A DNA stretch of 64,000 nucleotides from Siphonodentalium dalli (GCA_032622095.1 CP136062.1:144108351-144172350); one strand, 5' to 3'. Numbered from the stretch's first letter, positions 1-11,464 are shown. The notes: generated by a model not told the origin, from the letters alone. Made by a program: numbers and translations.

Positions 1-1094
1 AAACGTCGCTTTCAAAACTAGTACTCACATTAATTGACGAAGTTCACATTTCAATAAAATTAGTGAAATATGCTTTCCATTACAATGCAAATGCGAAAGT
101 ATTGACAAATATTTGAGCTTAACAAAGTGACCTACCTATACAAGAGTTCTCAGTAATTCCAAGATACGGTTCACCAAATTGTGGACAAACTGTTCGCGTG
201 CTCATGCCTCAGATAAGTAACAGCGTACAGCAAAACTTTACATAATATATACACATCTCACAATAATTAGGTCTCAATAATCTCAATACTCATGAGGCTA
301 ATTGTGAGAAATTTGGCATCTATGCTCAGTGTCATAAGATGGATGATTTGAGATTATATTGACTCCCCTAAGGTCTTAGGTATGGATGTACATGTCGGTC
401 TCAGTTCAATACGATTATAAGAATACAGAACTAATTTAATTATGAATGCGAAGAACAATTTCGCACTGCATGTAACCCACCCACTGATCTGCATGTAACC
501 CCATTAACTCTGAATATAACCGTATACCTCTGCAAGTACATTTTAGGCAAAACTTGAAAGCACCGTGCCCTCATTATACCATAATACTGCATGGACCCTA
601 AACATATTGATGTCAATTCCCCATGCAATAGCTGAGCATTGTCATACGGTCATAGGACGGATAATGTGAGTTTATATTAACTTCCATAACTGCACTTAGA
701 ACTAATGTATGATATCACTCAGTTCTGCACTCTCATAACCGTATAGAACTGAGATCTACATTATGTACATCCATACATAATATATATAATACAACCTGGT
801 GTTGGTGCCATACCTAATATGGATATAATTATAATTATTCGTTGCACTAACGAAGAAAGATACAAAAACAAAGAGGTAAATTGTGGGACTATATTTTCCG
901 CCGCCAGCTCCAGAGCGCTGTAAATATATGCATTTTGCAACTTTTTAAAAAGAATTTTGATTTGTTAAAAAGACATAAAGCTCTAATTGTTGTCATGTGA
1001 TATACAAGGTCTTCAACTCGTTATATTGGGATTATATTTTATTAAACTTGTCTCATAAAACATTATATCCCAACACAACTCGTTGGAGATCCTC
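1..1094. other. No gene seen; AT-rich host sequence
   Basis: I see no convincing coding exon, transposon end or RNA gene here. Short reading frames on both strands lack domain signatures and splice context. It probably lies in an intron or downstream of the gene carrying the TSP1 exon to the right. Confidence 0.5.
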
Positions 1095-1205
1095 TATATC
1101 CTCGAATATAACGGGGGGGGGGGGGGGGGCTTACTTGAGATGTTTAGATAGATAGCTTTATATCCTCGAATATAACAGGGGGACTTACTTGATATGTTTA
1201 GATGG
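1095..1205. repeat. Imperfect tandem duplication with a 17-G run
   Basis: Two copies of a unit containing TATATCCTCGAATATAAC, a G run, CTTACTTGA and ATGTTTAGAT lie side by side. The first copy has 17 consecutive G (about 1113-1129); the second has only five. G-run length is therefore the main difference between the copies. Confidence 0.75.
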
Positions 1206-1432
1206 ACAGCATTGATAATTGATAAACCTCTCGTTGTTTTATAACTGATCGACAATATTTGCAACGCAATAATGAGAACGAATGGGTTATCCATATATGT
1301 ATATGTTATCGACATTTTCAGCTGTAATGGGATACACTGCAGAATCCACAATTGAACAGTCAATTGAAACTATTCTATGTTGTTTAAATATCATGCATTC
1401 ATGTAATTCACTGAATGGTGATATGTACTCAC

Positions 1433-1597
1433 GTTGACAATGCTCCCGCAGCTCGCATCTCCTCGTCTGTGAATCCAGGGTGTACTGAGGACAATCGGTG
1501 CTGCCCGGCGGGCAACAAAATATCTTCCTCGTTCTAGTCTGCGTCGATGCACCACAAGGCCCAGCACACTCAGAGTAGGTCGTCCAAGAATTCACCG
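1433..1597 (-). CDS. Thrombospondin type-1 (TSP1) domain exon, partial gene
   Basis: This is a host coding exon of an extracellular or secreted protein. The frame reads WTTYSECAGPCG, then TQTRTRK, a CC pair, and cysteines in RRCELREHC. This is the W..(S/Y)xC..xCG...R.R...C...C pattern of TSP1 repeats, with six cysteines besides the CC pair. On the minus strand a pyrimidine-rich acceptor ending in TTATAG precedes the exon, and a good donor (GTGAGT) follows it. The exon is 165 nt with phase 1 at both ends, the usual symmetric 1-1 phase of shuffled extracellular modules. Neighbouring exons are not recognised in the window, so the full protein (for example an ADAMTS-, hemicentin- or SCO-spondin-like protein) is unknown. 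The domain call is firm; the gene identity is open. Confidence 0.82.
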
Positions 1598-2242
1598 CTA
1601 TAAGATGAAATGAAATGATGAGGACATCGCATATCGCTTACCGTTTAAAATATACGTATTTCGTTACAACAATTAGTAAGGTGGGCTTAAATGGACGGGC
1701 GGCCTTCGCTGTTGGTAACTCAAAGTGCCGATAAACAATCGTAAGGTAACGTTTTCTATGTTGTTTACATAACAGATGGTACAAACGTGACAATAACATG
1801 CAATGTACGCGATATTTATGATTTGTATAATAACAATATCATTCTATCATGTGTCGGTTTTAGTGGATGTGGTTATATTAAAACCTATATATATCTTTAA
1901 AGCATTAATGTTGTAATCTTCAAATATTGTTACACTCTGTTTCGATGACGGTAATCTAAAATAAGGGGAATTGTACATATTGAATTACAAATTAATTCGT
2001 AGCGGTGTTACGCTTTTTATTTAGAAATTATGACATATTAACGACAATCTTTAAGATGTGCGTTGGTGTGGGATAAACTATAGAAGGCGCGTGAACTGCA
2101 AAAATCGCAATCAGCGCTGGCATGGTGGAAGACAACAGTACAGTATACTCCTAGCGAAATGTGTGATGTATGTAAACCTCATTTGGCTTTAAATTAACAT
2201 ATTAGATACATGCATCATCCGATAATCCTACAATAATTCGGC
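1598..2242. other. No gene seen
   Basis: Probable intron upstream of the TSP1 exon on the minus strand. I find no splice-flanked coding stretch or recognisable transposon. Confidence 0.45.
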
Positions 2243-2562
2243 CAAGGGGAAAGGTACACGATGACGTTGTTGGTTCGTAGCGTTTCTTTCAAATCGACAT
2301 GTTGACATTTTATGAATGAAATGAACATGATTAAATCGACAGTCTTGTTATCAATCTAATATCTCAAGCTGGGGGCTCCCCCAGCGTCAAGAATATGTTT
2401 AATTTATATAACTACTCCCCACTCGACAACATACAACAATCTTCACATATACATACTTTGATGTTGGGAGTTTATATTCTACCAGGGGATTGCCCGTTAA
2501 AAAATGATGGATAAATAAATTGTCTTTGTTACTTTATGTTCGCGTGCATGAACAAATTGTCA
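2243..2562 (+). repeat. Dispersed direct repeat, copy 1 (partner at 47123-47400)
   Basis: About 300 bp align collinearly with 47123-47400. Shared blocks include GACGTTGTT, GACATGTTG, GAATATGTTTAATTTAT, GACAACATACAACAATCT, CTTTGATGTTGGGAGT and TTGTCTTTGTTACTTT. No terminal repeats or coding capacity are visible. It may be an unclassified interspersed repeat or an old segmental duplication. Confidence 0.75.
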
Positions 2563-4029
2563 GATATATATTAGAAATGGGATGGCTAAGATTCCATTGG
2601 CACTGCTTGGGGGGGGGGGGGGGGGGCGTAGTAACATTTTATTTCACTCAGAACTTTATTTTACCAGCTGCAACGTATATAGATGCACATGGAACGCAAC
2701 AAAAGCAACATATATTACTATATTGCTATATACTTGCTGAAACAGGCTTTGTGACCAATTTGTGTGGCCCCTTTCGACATACTGAGTTAAAAAACAATCA
2801 TACAACCGTAACTTCAATTTAATGTTATCATGATATGGCGCTAAGATTAGCATCAATTGGTCAAGTTTGGCAGTTCTGATTTGGGTCAGGGGTTCGGCGT
2901 GTAGTAGTGTGACTTTGTTTTGAGAATAACCACACGTCGATCCTGACTGTAGAGTCAAACATGTCTTCTAAGATCGAAACACAGGTAGAACAGGGGGGGG
3001 GGGGTCGCGCACAAAAAATCCATATATAGGGCGGGGGTGGGTGGCTCATTTGGACCCGGAAAAAATGCGTAAATGACCAAAAATCTTCCACTTAAAATCA
3101 CTGTTTTTGTGCTCATGTAATCTGTTAATATCAACCATATGACACACTATGCTATTTAAAACATACTAACCAGAACTAACTACCATTTAGGTGTGTATGT
3201 TTGCTGATGTATGTCAAAAGTAATGTACCAGATTTCGGCGGATGAAAGATATATTATATATATATAAACAAATCATATAACAAACATTAAAACACAAGAA
3301 CAAACATTTATAATATGCATATCCATGATAGCCTTTCAATTGGATGTCAAAGTGTATGTTATAGCTATATATATACACACATGTGTATCCCTTTAAGGGT
3401 TTGAACAAAATATAAAGCTGAGTTTATATTGATGAATTTTGCAATTACTTTTGACAAATTTGTTTACTGTTATAACATAATTATATGCTCAGACACGATC
3501 AGTCGACAATGCTTGCATATAAGCATAATTATGAAATGATTACCACATTCTGTTCTTAATCCACATAATGGATATTATTTGTTATCAAGATAAACTTGAT
3601 GATACAAACAATAATAACAATTCCACTATATTCCACTGGTTTAAAACTATAAAACAAAATAACTCATACAAAAAGTTCATACTATTTGGATAACAATATG
3701 AAAACTTAGCCTTTTGTGATATTAATTCAACCACAGTTAGTATACACAAGTCTAAGCAGTTACGTACTGTACAGATACATGTAGTAAGGTAGTATATCTT
3801 GGATTTCCAGTTATTTGACTGCCAATACATATGGTATTGTAATTATTAGTTGCTTGTTCATTATTGGTTGCTTTGATATTCAATTTAGGATATAGCAGGA
3901 TAGAGCAATGTAACTATAAAAGTAGCTTTTGGTATTAAAGTCTCAACTTATTCCATATGCAACATAAAGCTAGAATATAAACATGACTAATATGAACTTT
4001 GTTCTTGAAACTAATTATAAATCATACTA
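2563..4029. other. No gene seen; two further poly-G runs
   Basis: The stretch holds an 18-G run (about 2609-2626) and a 12-G run (about 2993-3004) but no supported gene. The reading frames crossing the G runs are glycine/proline artefacts. The remainder is AT-rich without a recognised repeat. Confidence 0.45.
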
Positions 4030-4170
4030 ACCTGGATCAAACTGCACAGGTAATCTATGCAACTCTCTTCATGCGAACTTTCTCAGAGTCACATATCTTA
4101 ACTGGACAGTCTGATCCAGGATGCTTGTTCTTATAATGGGTTTCCATGTGATATCTCCGCTGGCTTTAAA
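4030..4170 (-). pseudogene. Possible C2H2-like zinc-finger exon remnant
   Basis: On the minus strand a short frame reads RRYHMETHYKNKHPG followed by DCPVKIC. This H...H and C...C spacing suggests a zinc-binding or C2H2 fragment. A strong donor-like GTTAGT lies at its downstream end (lower coordinates). The frame then meets a TAG about 13 codons after the CPVKIC segment, while another frame stays open up to the donor, so one frameshift is possible. It could be a decayed host exon, a transposon-borne finger or chance. Confidence 0.3.
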
Positions 4171-4879
4171 CTAAACTTTATACTCTGATAATAAGTTAAT
4201 AATACTACCAATTCTTCACTAATATTGGTATATGTCAATTGGATACCTAAACTACAGATGACCGCGTTAACCAATGGTCGAACGAGAATCTGTTTCGGTC
4301 ACAACATCGAGCAGAGTCTTGTCATGCCCTCTTACGGTGTATATTGACATGCGTGATTTGCCGTGTTTTGGGAGTTGATGATGAAATGTGGTTAAAACGT
4401 GCTCGGAAAAAATTCCGGAGCGAATTTTCTCAGGTGTGAAACTTAGTATTAGTTTTATCCGGTTAGAGTGATAAAAAAAGTGTTTTTTGATATCTCAATG
4501 CATCAGAAGTATATAAGAGCGCTTTGGCTTAACGCAAATAATTAAACAAGCTACATACTTTACAGAAAGTTCTTCTTCTCTTATAGACTTATATTTCACA
4601 AACAACCCTGAGATCCATGGATTAATTTTAGATCCATTCTTTTCAGATTTAACTTGGTTTCATTGTCCAATTTTACTACGTAGGAATTTGAAAGTTAAGA
4701 AGCCGAGTGGAATCATAAAAAGAAGGAAATGGGATTATAGTCGAGCGGAGTAATGAATAATGCCTTTTATGCGTGGGACTTTAAGATTGATCCTCAGCAA
4801 TTCGATCTGAAGAAATTGCAGAAGCTCTAACAATAACAGACATCGCGAACCTATATTTTACAAACAAACAGGTATAAAT
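4171..4879. other. No gene seen; possibly decayed 5' LINE sequence
   Basis: Nothing is clearly coding. The right part leads directly into the LINE fragment that starts near 4880, so some of it may be an unrecognisable upstream portion of that element. Confidence 0.35.
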
Positions 4880-5295
4880 TCGACAAAATGAGCCTGAATG
4901 GTTCACATGTGAACTACGTAAACGTATGAGATAAATGAAATGTTTGTATAATTTGGCAAAAAAAAAAGGTACCGTCGAAGCGTGGAATAAAAAAATGAAA
5001 TTATAACAAAATTCAGACGTTCCAAGCAAAAGTCTCTGGAGAAAACGCAGTCGATACTGGGTAGTTGTTTCACTGATTCCTCAATATGGTGGAAAACATT
5101 AAACCACCTCATGAAACCGGAATCTAAACCAATATCAGTAGTCCAGGAGATATTGTTCGACCTCTGCACCCCCAGGACTCAACTTCACCCCACTAATTTT
5201 CTTCCTTACGGTCTTCTCTAATTGTTTTCACTTGTTAACAATAAAAAAGTGGCAGCAGAGACTCCAGACAAGATGGCGTCCATCATGCGGCCATT
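4880..5295 (+). pseudogene. Jockey/CR1-like LINE ORF2, upstream part, degenerate
   Basis: The plus strand encodes, with stops and frameshifts, the linker that precedes the reverse transcriptase (RT) domain in jockey/CR1-type LINEs. An EWF...LRKRMR segment is followed by a lysine-rich stretch and VEAWNKK (about 4890-4990), and then by SSIWWKTLNHLMKP (about 5075-5115), matching the usual SxxWWKxLxxL block. The RT part of the same element resumes at 6467, so a foldback insertion splits it. The exact insertion boundary between 5235 and 5296 is uncertain. Confidence 0.6.
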
Positions 5296-6466
5296 TTGTT
5301 TTAAATGCACCAGGTCTCTTGGGTCGTGGTTATAGTAAAGATGATATCACATGCGGTCTTGTTTTCCTCTCGGTTCGTTATGCTAATATACAACCCTTAC
5401 AAATTAGCCAAACATCCGATACCAGAATCCAATATGGCGACCAAGATGGTCGCCGAAATGTGAAAATATGCTATTTTTCTGACATGTTACCACATTTCGT
5501 TTGTCTCTGTGGGAAAATGTTGGCATCTTTGCGTCATGTTTATTGTATAGAGAAGTCATTGGCGAAATAACGCCCATCCTAAGAAAGTAAAGGAATGTAG
5601 GCGTGTTTTAAATTTCGGTCGCCATTTTGGCAGCCATCTTCGATTTGGAGAACAATTTCTTGCATGAGATGTAAGGTAATTAGTTGACCTCAGTATTTCA
5701 AACTTAACTGTAAGCATGAGTTTTCTCGACAATAATGCCCAATGGTGTGAATATGAGGGAATTTCGGTGATATTTCAAAATTCGACCGCCATTGTGGGCA
5801 CCATTTTGGATTTGGGGGACTTTTATTTGGATAGGGTACAAGGAAAGTTCTTCGCCTAAGTGTTCCCAACTTACAATAGTAAGCAGGTGTGGAGTTGTCG
5901 TTACAATAATACTCACTGATGTTAAAATCGGCGATTTTTCTATTTCTGGTGGCCATTTTGGCCGCCATCTTGGATTTGGGTAATTATTCCTCAACTCAGG
6001 TATAAGAGGAATCCTAGCTCGAGTATCTCCTCCATATATATATGCATGGGTGGTGTTATAATAGCAATACAAATTATAACATTCATTGATTCGAAACATT
6101 ACATCGCGTCATTAACGTAGATTCGGCTTTGACCTATTATATCGGCATTTGGGAAAACGTGATATCGGACAAAAATATAATGCAATGAATGTATATTATG
6201 GACTCCATACTTTCGCCAATGACTCATTTATGCGATAAATGTATAACATGACGCAAAGATACCAACATTTTCCCACAGAAATAACGAAATGTGGTAACAT
6301 GTCAGAAAAATAGCATATTTTCACATTTCGGCGGCCATGTTGGCCGCCATATTGGATTCTGGTGTCGGATTTTTGGCTAATTGGTAAGGGTTGTATATTA
6401 ACGAACCGAGAGGAAAATAAGACCGCATGTGATCAAAGGGACCTGGTGCATTTAAACAAATTATTA
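5296..6466. mobile_element. Foldback (long inverted repeat) element inserted in a LINE
   Basis: The left arm (about 5296-5575) is the near-perfect reverse complement of the right arm (about 6195-6466). Both contain TGCACCAGGTC, ACATGCGGTCTT, CCTCTCGGTTCGTTA, ATACAACCCTTAC, GAAAATATGCTATTTTTCTG and TGGGAAAATGTTGG. There is no coding capacity. Between and inside the arms lie repeated blocks of the type GCCATTTTGGC and GCCGCCATCTTGG (near 5430, 5445, 5623, 5640, 5789, 5951, 5961, 6335 and 6346). LINE protein sequence lies on both sides, so insertion postdates the LINE. Confidence 0.75.
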
Positions 6467-7290
6467 AATAATTATTTGTGTAAAATCTCCTCCATACCCG
6501 ATGAAGATAAGTTAGAGTTACCCCTCTTTGATTGTTGAAGAATGAACGCCTAGACAGAATTGAAATAACTTATGAACGTGTACTAGAAATTTTAAACTTA
6601 ATCAAAACATATAATGCAACGGTTACGACGGTATTAGTCCCAAAGTTAAACAAAAGTTCTATATCGCTTACCAAACCACTAGCATTTGCTTTCAAGATTT
6701 TCATCGAAAAATCATACTTTCCATCAGAATGGAAAAAAGCAAACATATGCCCAATTTCCAAAAAGGGATATCCCAGCGATCCACCCAAAGTATCTTTGCT
6801 TAGTTGTCTTTCTAAGTTTTTGAAAAATGTCTGTTCTATATGTTCATATATAAAAATACCTTCTAACGAATATGCTTTTAAGCGGCCTACAATCAGGGTT
6901 TACAACGAATGATAGCACCGTATTCACATTAATCGATATTTATCATTATATTACCTCAGCCCTTGATGACGGGAAGGAAATAAGGGGTGTGTTCTGCGAT
7001 ATAAGCAAGGCGTTTGACAATGTTTGGCACAGGGGTATCATTTTCAAGATTAAAAGAATGGGAATAACAGGGAAGATTTTAAAATTCTTGGAAAATTATC
7101 TCGAAAATAGACACCAAAGAGTAACAATTTCTAATTTTAATTATCCATGGAAAGAAGTTAAAACAGGAGTGCCTCAATGATCCATACTCGGCCCTCTTCT
7201 CTTTCTCGTGTAAATACATTTGTAAACGACATAGTCGATGGAATTAGATGCAACATACGTTTATTTGCGGATGATACATGTACATCATAG
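6467..7290 (+). pseudogene. Jockey/CR1-like LINE reverse transcriptase, degenerate
   Basis: This continues the LINE split by the foldback element. Successive plus-strand segments encode IPDEDKLELPLF, RIEITYERVLEIL, FPSEWKKANICPISKKG, LSCLSKFLKN, VFCDISKAFDNVWHRG (catalytic motif A), RHQRVTI, TGVPQ and the catalytic FADDT block at about 7261-7278. The element is dead. At least one frameshift lies near 6870-6910, the invariant glycine codon after VPQ is TGA at 7178-7180, and another frameshift follows at about 7200. Sequence after FADD is not recognisable, so the element is truncated there. The DISKAFD and SILGPLLFL blocks suit jockey/CR1 better than L1 or RTE, but the clade is not certain. Confidence 0.85.
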
Positions 7291-7496
7291 TGTTCGCTAT
7301 TCGACGGATTTCGGTATTCGAATATTCTGTTCGAATAACATGCGTTAAAGGGGTACTGTACGCCAATTTCAATAAATTCCCGGTAACAATTGCGATCTAA
7401 TATAAATATTATATTTTAAAATAACGTATTTGAGTCGACGATGTCTACTGAAAACGTTCCGGTTAACAGGCTATCATAAAAGTCAATTTGAATTAT
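7291..7496. other. No gene; short fragment beginning AAAGGGGTACTGTAC
   Basis: The motif AAAGGGGTACTGTAC near 7348 also occurs in reverse orientation near 46505 and looks like the terminal inverted repeat of a DNA-transposon family. No matching second end is found nearby, so this may be a truncated MITE. Confidence 0.35.
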
Positions 7497-7885
7497 CTAT
7501 CTATCTTCTGTACTATATATTTTGAGACTTCGTGTATATATATATGTATGTATGTACTTCATAGAATCGAAAACGGTTAGCTCGATTGAGTTCAAACTTC
7601 CCATCTAAATGTAAAATCCCACCGACACGACCGTGGTCGCGGTTTAGAGAAGCTCAGAGCACCATTCTCCAATCTCAAATCACCGCAAAGGCACGGCGTG
7701 GGTTAATCAAGTGATTATTTAATGAGCGTTTGTTTTTGACGCATCTCTATAAAGAGCGTCTGTTTGCCATTCAACGTTATTTGCATCTGCAGAGAGATAT
7801 ACGGAACATACATTAAATTTAAAAAACATTTGTTTCTGACCAACCCTGCGAGCACGGATGGCGCGCGTTGTTTTTACAGTATATA

Positions 7886-8933
7886 GTTTTATCTTACAAT
7901 TTAGCTATATTTCATCAAATACACGCGAAAACGCCTAGGCGGTTTCCGATCTTGTATCCTGGATGGCAACAAGGATATCTTCGATGGCAACAGCTGGTGC
8001 ACGTGCGTTTCGACAACTGGCTTGTTTTCAAAACAAAACGTTTAAATAACCTACTAAATGTCGTAAAATAATATACTCGTGTGCTACGAATGTAAAATAA
8101 TCAATAATTAGTTCAATAAAGTTGACAAAATGTGGAGACAGGGCCCAAAAAGCTCAAAATAACCACCCAAATACGGACTATTTTGACAATTTCTATTTTA
8201 GCGAAGTAGGGAATTCCCCGTAATTCAGTACGGTCTTGATCAAAAGCTACTGAACGCATTTTTTATTCGATAAAATACAGAATGGAAAATCAAATTAATT
8301 TTATCTTATGTTAAGGATATAAAACACAATACTTACGAAAAGTCCGTGATTTAGTGCATTTCCTCTAAATGAAGTTTAATGGGTTATTTTAGTGCGAGTC
8401 AGAAATCGATTGTCGAAGTGTCGGAAAGTTCAAAATTCACCAAAACTCTGAATGGACAGTCATCTCCGGCAATGCCTCTCGCCAACGCTATCACTATCCA
8501 AGGAGATTGCACCATAAAATAATACAATTATCCTGTTAAAAGTGACAATTATGTCGAACATATGAAACGAAAATATCGTCGCCTCTTCATTGAATCGGAT
8601 TCCAGCCAAAGTGAATTTGAATAGTGACGTGAATTTCTCAGAATTTGACTTAACAGTTATCACAACGTCGCGTGCTGAGAATATTGTGTACGCTGTGTGT
8701 TGCGCGTAATAAAATAGTTCCTGTTTTAAATTGAGTTTTATTGCATTTTTATGGTACGAATTGTAAGATAAATTGGTTATCATCACCCTGTGTGTTTCCG
8801 AGATCCGTATTCAAGTCTCGCTGCCTTCTCTGGGCTGTCTATCGACTCGTCCTGCGGACTCGTCGATAGACTGCCCAGAGAAGGCAGCTCGACTTGAATA
8901 CGGATCTCAGAAACACACATGGTGGTGATAACC
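7886..8933. mobile_element. Insertion within a Helitron copy, ending in a hairpin
   Basis: Against the sister copy at 60132-61174, which reads straight through the site (about 60507-60515), an extra 1,048 bp is present here. It starts GTTTTATCTTAC, ends GTGATAACC and is flanked by TATATA on both sides, suggesting a target duplication. An inner inverted pair (TTTATCTTACAATT at about 7888-7902, mirrored at about 8759-8773) brackets the body. I recognise no protein in it. The superfamily is unassigned. Confidence 0.65.
8775..8933. repeat. 159-bp near-perfect palindrome
   Basis: GGTTATCATCACC at the left and GGTGGTGATAACC at the right begin arms of about 75 bp that pair almost completely (CCGTATTCAAGTC, GCTGCCTTCTCTGGGC, GTCTATCGAC). 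The loop is a few bases around TGCGG. It forms the right end of the insertion described above. Confidence 0.9.
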
Positions 8934-9650
8934 TATATATATACCGAAATCGTCCCAGATAATCACGAATATAGCATCAGATTTCTCCCCAGATATACCG
9001 TTATAAAGCTACTGGAATCTGCCAATCTACGGGAAATTCCAGGGAATGCCGATTGAGCTCAAACTTGCTACCCACGGGAAGTGTCATATATATGAGTGTG
9101 TCCTTTATAGACTCGAACCGATTGAGCTCAAACTTGCTTAATAAGAAAATAGCCCCCAAGCCGTAAATATCAACAACAACGATATTACTAAATACACGTT
9201 TTCGGCAATGTGAGAGTTTTCGGGGAGCCGTGATGCCAACAACAGATTCAATGCAATGTTATCTATTATGCAGAGAGATTTCACGACATTACGACGGGTA
9301 CGGCAGACTCAAAATATTATGCAGACAGATTTCCCGACGGGAAGCGTTTGTTTTAAATTCAATGCAATGTTATCGTAGAGAGATTTCACGAAACAAAGAA
9401 TGCGTTGTCTGTCGTTCCTAGGAAGGGGGGATTTCTACGGGTAAATTTTTCAGCCAGAAACAAAAAAATTAATTAAAACAATTTACAATTTAATTAAAAC
9501 AATTTAAAATTAAAAAAAATTAACAATAAAAAAACAATTCAGAAACAAAATATATTAAATTTAAAAAACATTAAATTCATATTCAAAAATGTCATGTTTC
9601 TGAAACAAAGCCATGGGACGAATGCCGCCAGTGGCGGGCTAACCTGCTAG

Positions 9651-10341
9651 TCTATCTATTCTATATATTTGGAGAACTCCTTGTATTCGAGAGATAGCCC
9701 ACACCCTCCGGACCTCAATGATATGATCGTGAATGAGTATTGATATACCCCACTAAACTTTGACAAACACCAGTAATGGTGTGTAGATCATTTACATATC
9801 TCTCCTATATATTTTGATACAATCTATCTAATTTACATATCTCTCTTATATATTTATGTTTGTGTGTGTGTTGTACTTCATACAAATCTACGATTCTCGA
9901 CCGATCGGGACGAAACTTGGTACGTGTGTGTAGTTTGACCAGGCGGTGGTCGTTGTCGTATTGGCGAGCCCGTGCGACGCCCGAGCAGCGCATGCGCAGA
10001 CGAGATCTCGGAAACGGGTGGAGCTATCGACTTGGAATTTGCTATGTGAATGTATCTTGCGCCGGGTGCAAATTTTATCGGGTCGCCGAGACCGTGCGAC
10101 GCCCGTGCAGCGCATGCTCAGACGAGATCTCGGAAACGGGTGGAGCTATCGACTTGGAATTTGGCATGTGAATGTATCTTGTGCCGGGTACAAATGTTCA
10201 TGCGCAGACCAGATCTCGGAAACTGGTGGAGCTACCGTGTACAAATTTTTCTTATTGAAACGCGTGGAGCTAAAAATTTAAAAAATATATATATAAATGT
10301 CATGTTTCGGACAAGCCGCCGGTGGCGGGCTAACCTGCTAG
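9651..10341 (+). mobile_element. Helitron-like unit, family IV (short form)
   Basis: Family IV starts TCTATATATTTTG(A/G)GAACTCC and ends GCCGCCGGTGGCGGGC, then TAACCTGCTAG. Internally it has about two copies of a unit of about 116 bp containing CGGAAACGGGTGGAGCTATC, GACTTGGAATTTG and GTGAATGTATCTTG. The other family IV units (13724, 22015, 25204) have one more, which explains the 691-bp length against about 808. Confidence 0.75.
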
Positions 10342-11464
10342 TACTATATATTTTGAGACTTCGTATGTATGTACTTCATAGAATCCAAAACGCGTGTAAA
10401 GATTGAGCTCAAACTTCCTATGTAAGTGTCAAATCCCACCGACACGACCGTGGTCGCGGTTTAGAGAAGCTCAGAGCACCCGTTCTCCAATCTCAAATCA
10501 CCGCAAAGGCACGGCGAGGGTTAATCAAGTGATTATTTAATGAGCGTTTGTTTTTGACGCATCTCTATAAAGAGCGTCTGTTTCCCATTCAACGTTATTC
10601 GCATCTGCAGAGTTATACGGGAACGCAAACGTTATCGCTCGAAATTTATTCCCTGCGAGCACGGATGGCGCGCTTTGTTTTTACTCGGTATATACCGAAA
10701 TCATCCCACATAATCACGAATATAGCATCAGATTTCTCCCCAGATATACCGTTATAAAGCTACTGGAATCTGCCAATCTACGGGAAATTCCAGGGAGTGC
10801 CGATTGAGCTCAAACTTGCTACATACGGGAAGTGTCATATATATGAGTGTGTCCTTTATAGACTCTAACCGATTGAGCTCAAACTTGCTAAATAAGAAAA
10901 TAGCCCCCAAGCCGTAAATATCAACAACAACGATATTGCTACCTACGGGGAGCAACGTTATTAGCATCTGCAGAATTATGCAGAGAGAAAGTGCTTTCCT
11001 ATTTTTAGAACGCAACACATGTTTACGTCGCGTTGGTGATTGAGGTTCACAACGGGGTTAATTGAATGTCCGCTCTTTGCGACGATGAGGTTCACGGCGG
11101 GGACTATTAACCAACACTCACAATTTCGTCTTTTGCATCAGATACCAACACCTCGACCGATCGGGACGAAACTTGGTACGTGAGTGTAGTTTGACCAGGT
11201 GGTCGTCGCTGTCGTATTGGCGAGCCCGTGCGACGCCCGTGCAGCGCATGCGCAGACGAGATATCGGAAACGGGTGGAGCTATCGACTTGAAATTTGGTA
11301 TGTGAATGTATCTTGCCCCGGATACGAATTAACTCATTGAAAAACTAAATAATTAACTCATTGAAAAACAAAAATTGCAGCACAAGTGTCTCGGAACCTG
11401 TTGCAATTGCTTTTTCGAACAAAGCCATGGGACGAATGCCGCCAGTGGCGGGCTAACCTGCTAG
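10342..11464 (+). mobile_element. Helitron-like unit, family III-b
   Basis: The 5' end is TACTATATATTTTGAGACTTCG; the 3' hairpin and CTAG are at 11440-11464. It differs from III-a by an extra segment (about 11030-11400) that carries the Helitron-typical CCGATCGGGACGAAACTTGG phrase. Reading frames of about 70 aa conserved between III copies reflect DNA conservation, not genes. Confidence 0.75.

Larger units (their letters stand above)
7497..9650 (+). mobile_element. Helitron-like unit, family III, with 1.05-kb insertion
   Basis: First unit of the main array. The 5' end is a CTATATATTTTGAGACTTCG block followed by a TATG-rich microsatellite and CTTCATAGAATCGAAAACG. The 3' end is GCCGCCAGTGGCGGGC, whose CCGCC/GGCGG arms form a hairpin, then TAACCTGCTAG followed by T. 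A 5' TC, a 3' hairpin about ten bases before CTRR, and a 3'-flanking T are the hallmarks of Helitrons. There is no Rep/helicase ORF, so the unit is non-autonomous. Removing the insertion at 7886-8933 leaves about 1.1 kb, matching other family III units. It shares a private internal segment with the copy at 60132-61174. Confidence 0.75.

Noticed and set aside
2520-3091. Overlapping reading frames of 76-103 aa on both strands
   Set aside because: They depend on poly-G runs, giving glycine or proline stretches, and show no splice or domain evidence.
5232-5983. Reading frames containing KMATRNRK- or NGAHNGGR-like words
   Set aside because: They are translations of the repeated GCCATTTTGGC and GCCATCTTGG DNA motif in the foldback element.
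8460-8786. 108-aa minus-strand ORF in the inserted element
   Set aside because: No recognised motif and partly overlaps the palindrome; not enough to call a transposase.
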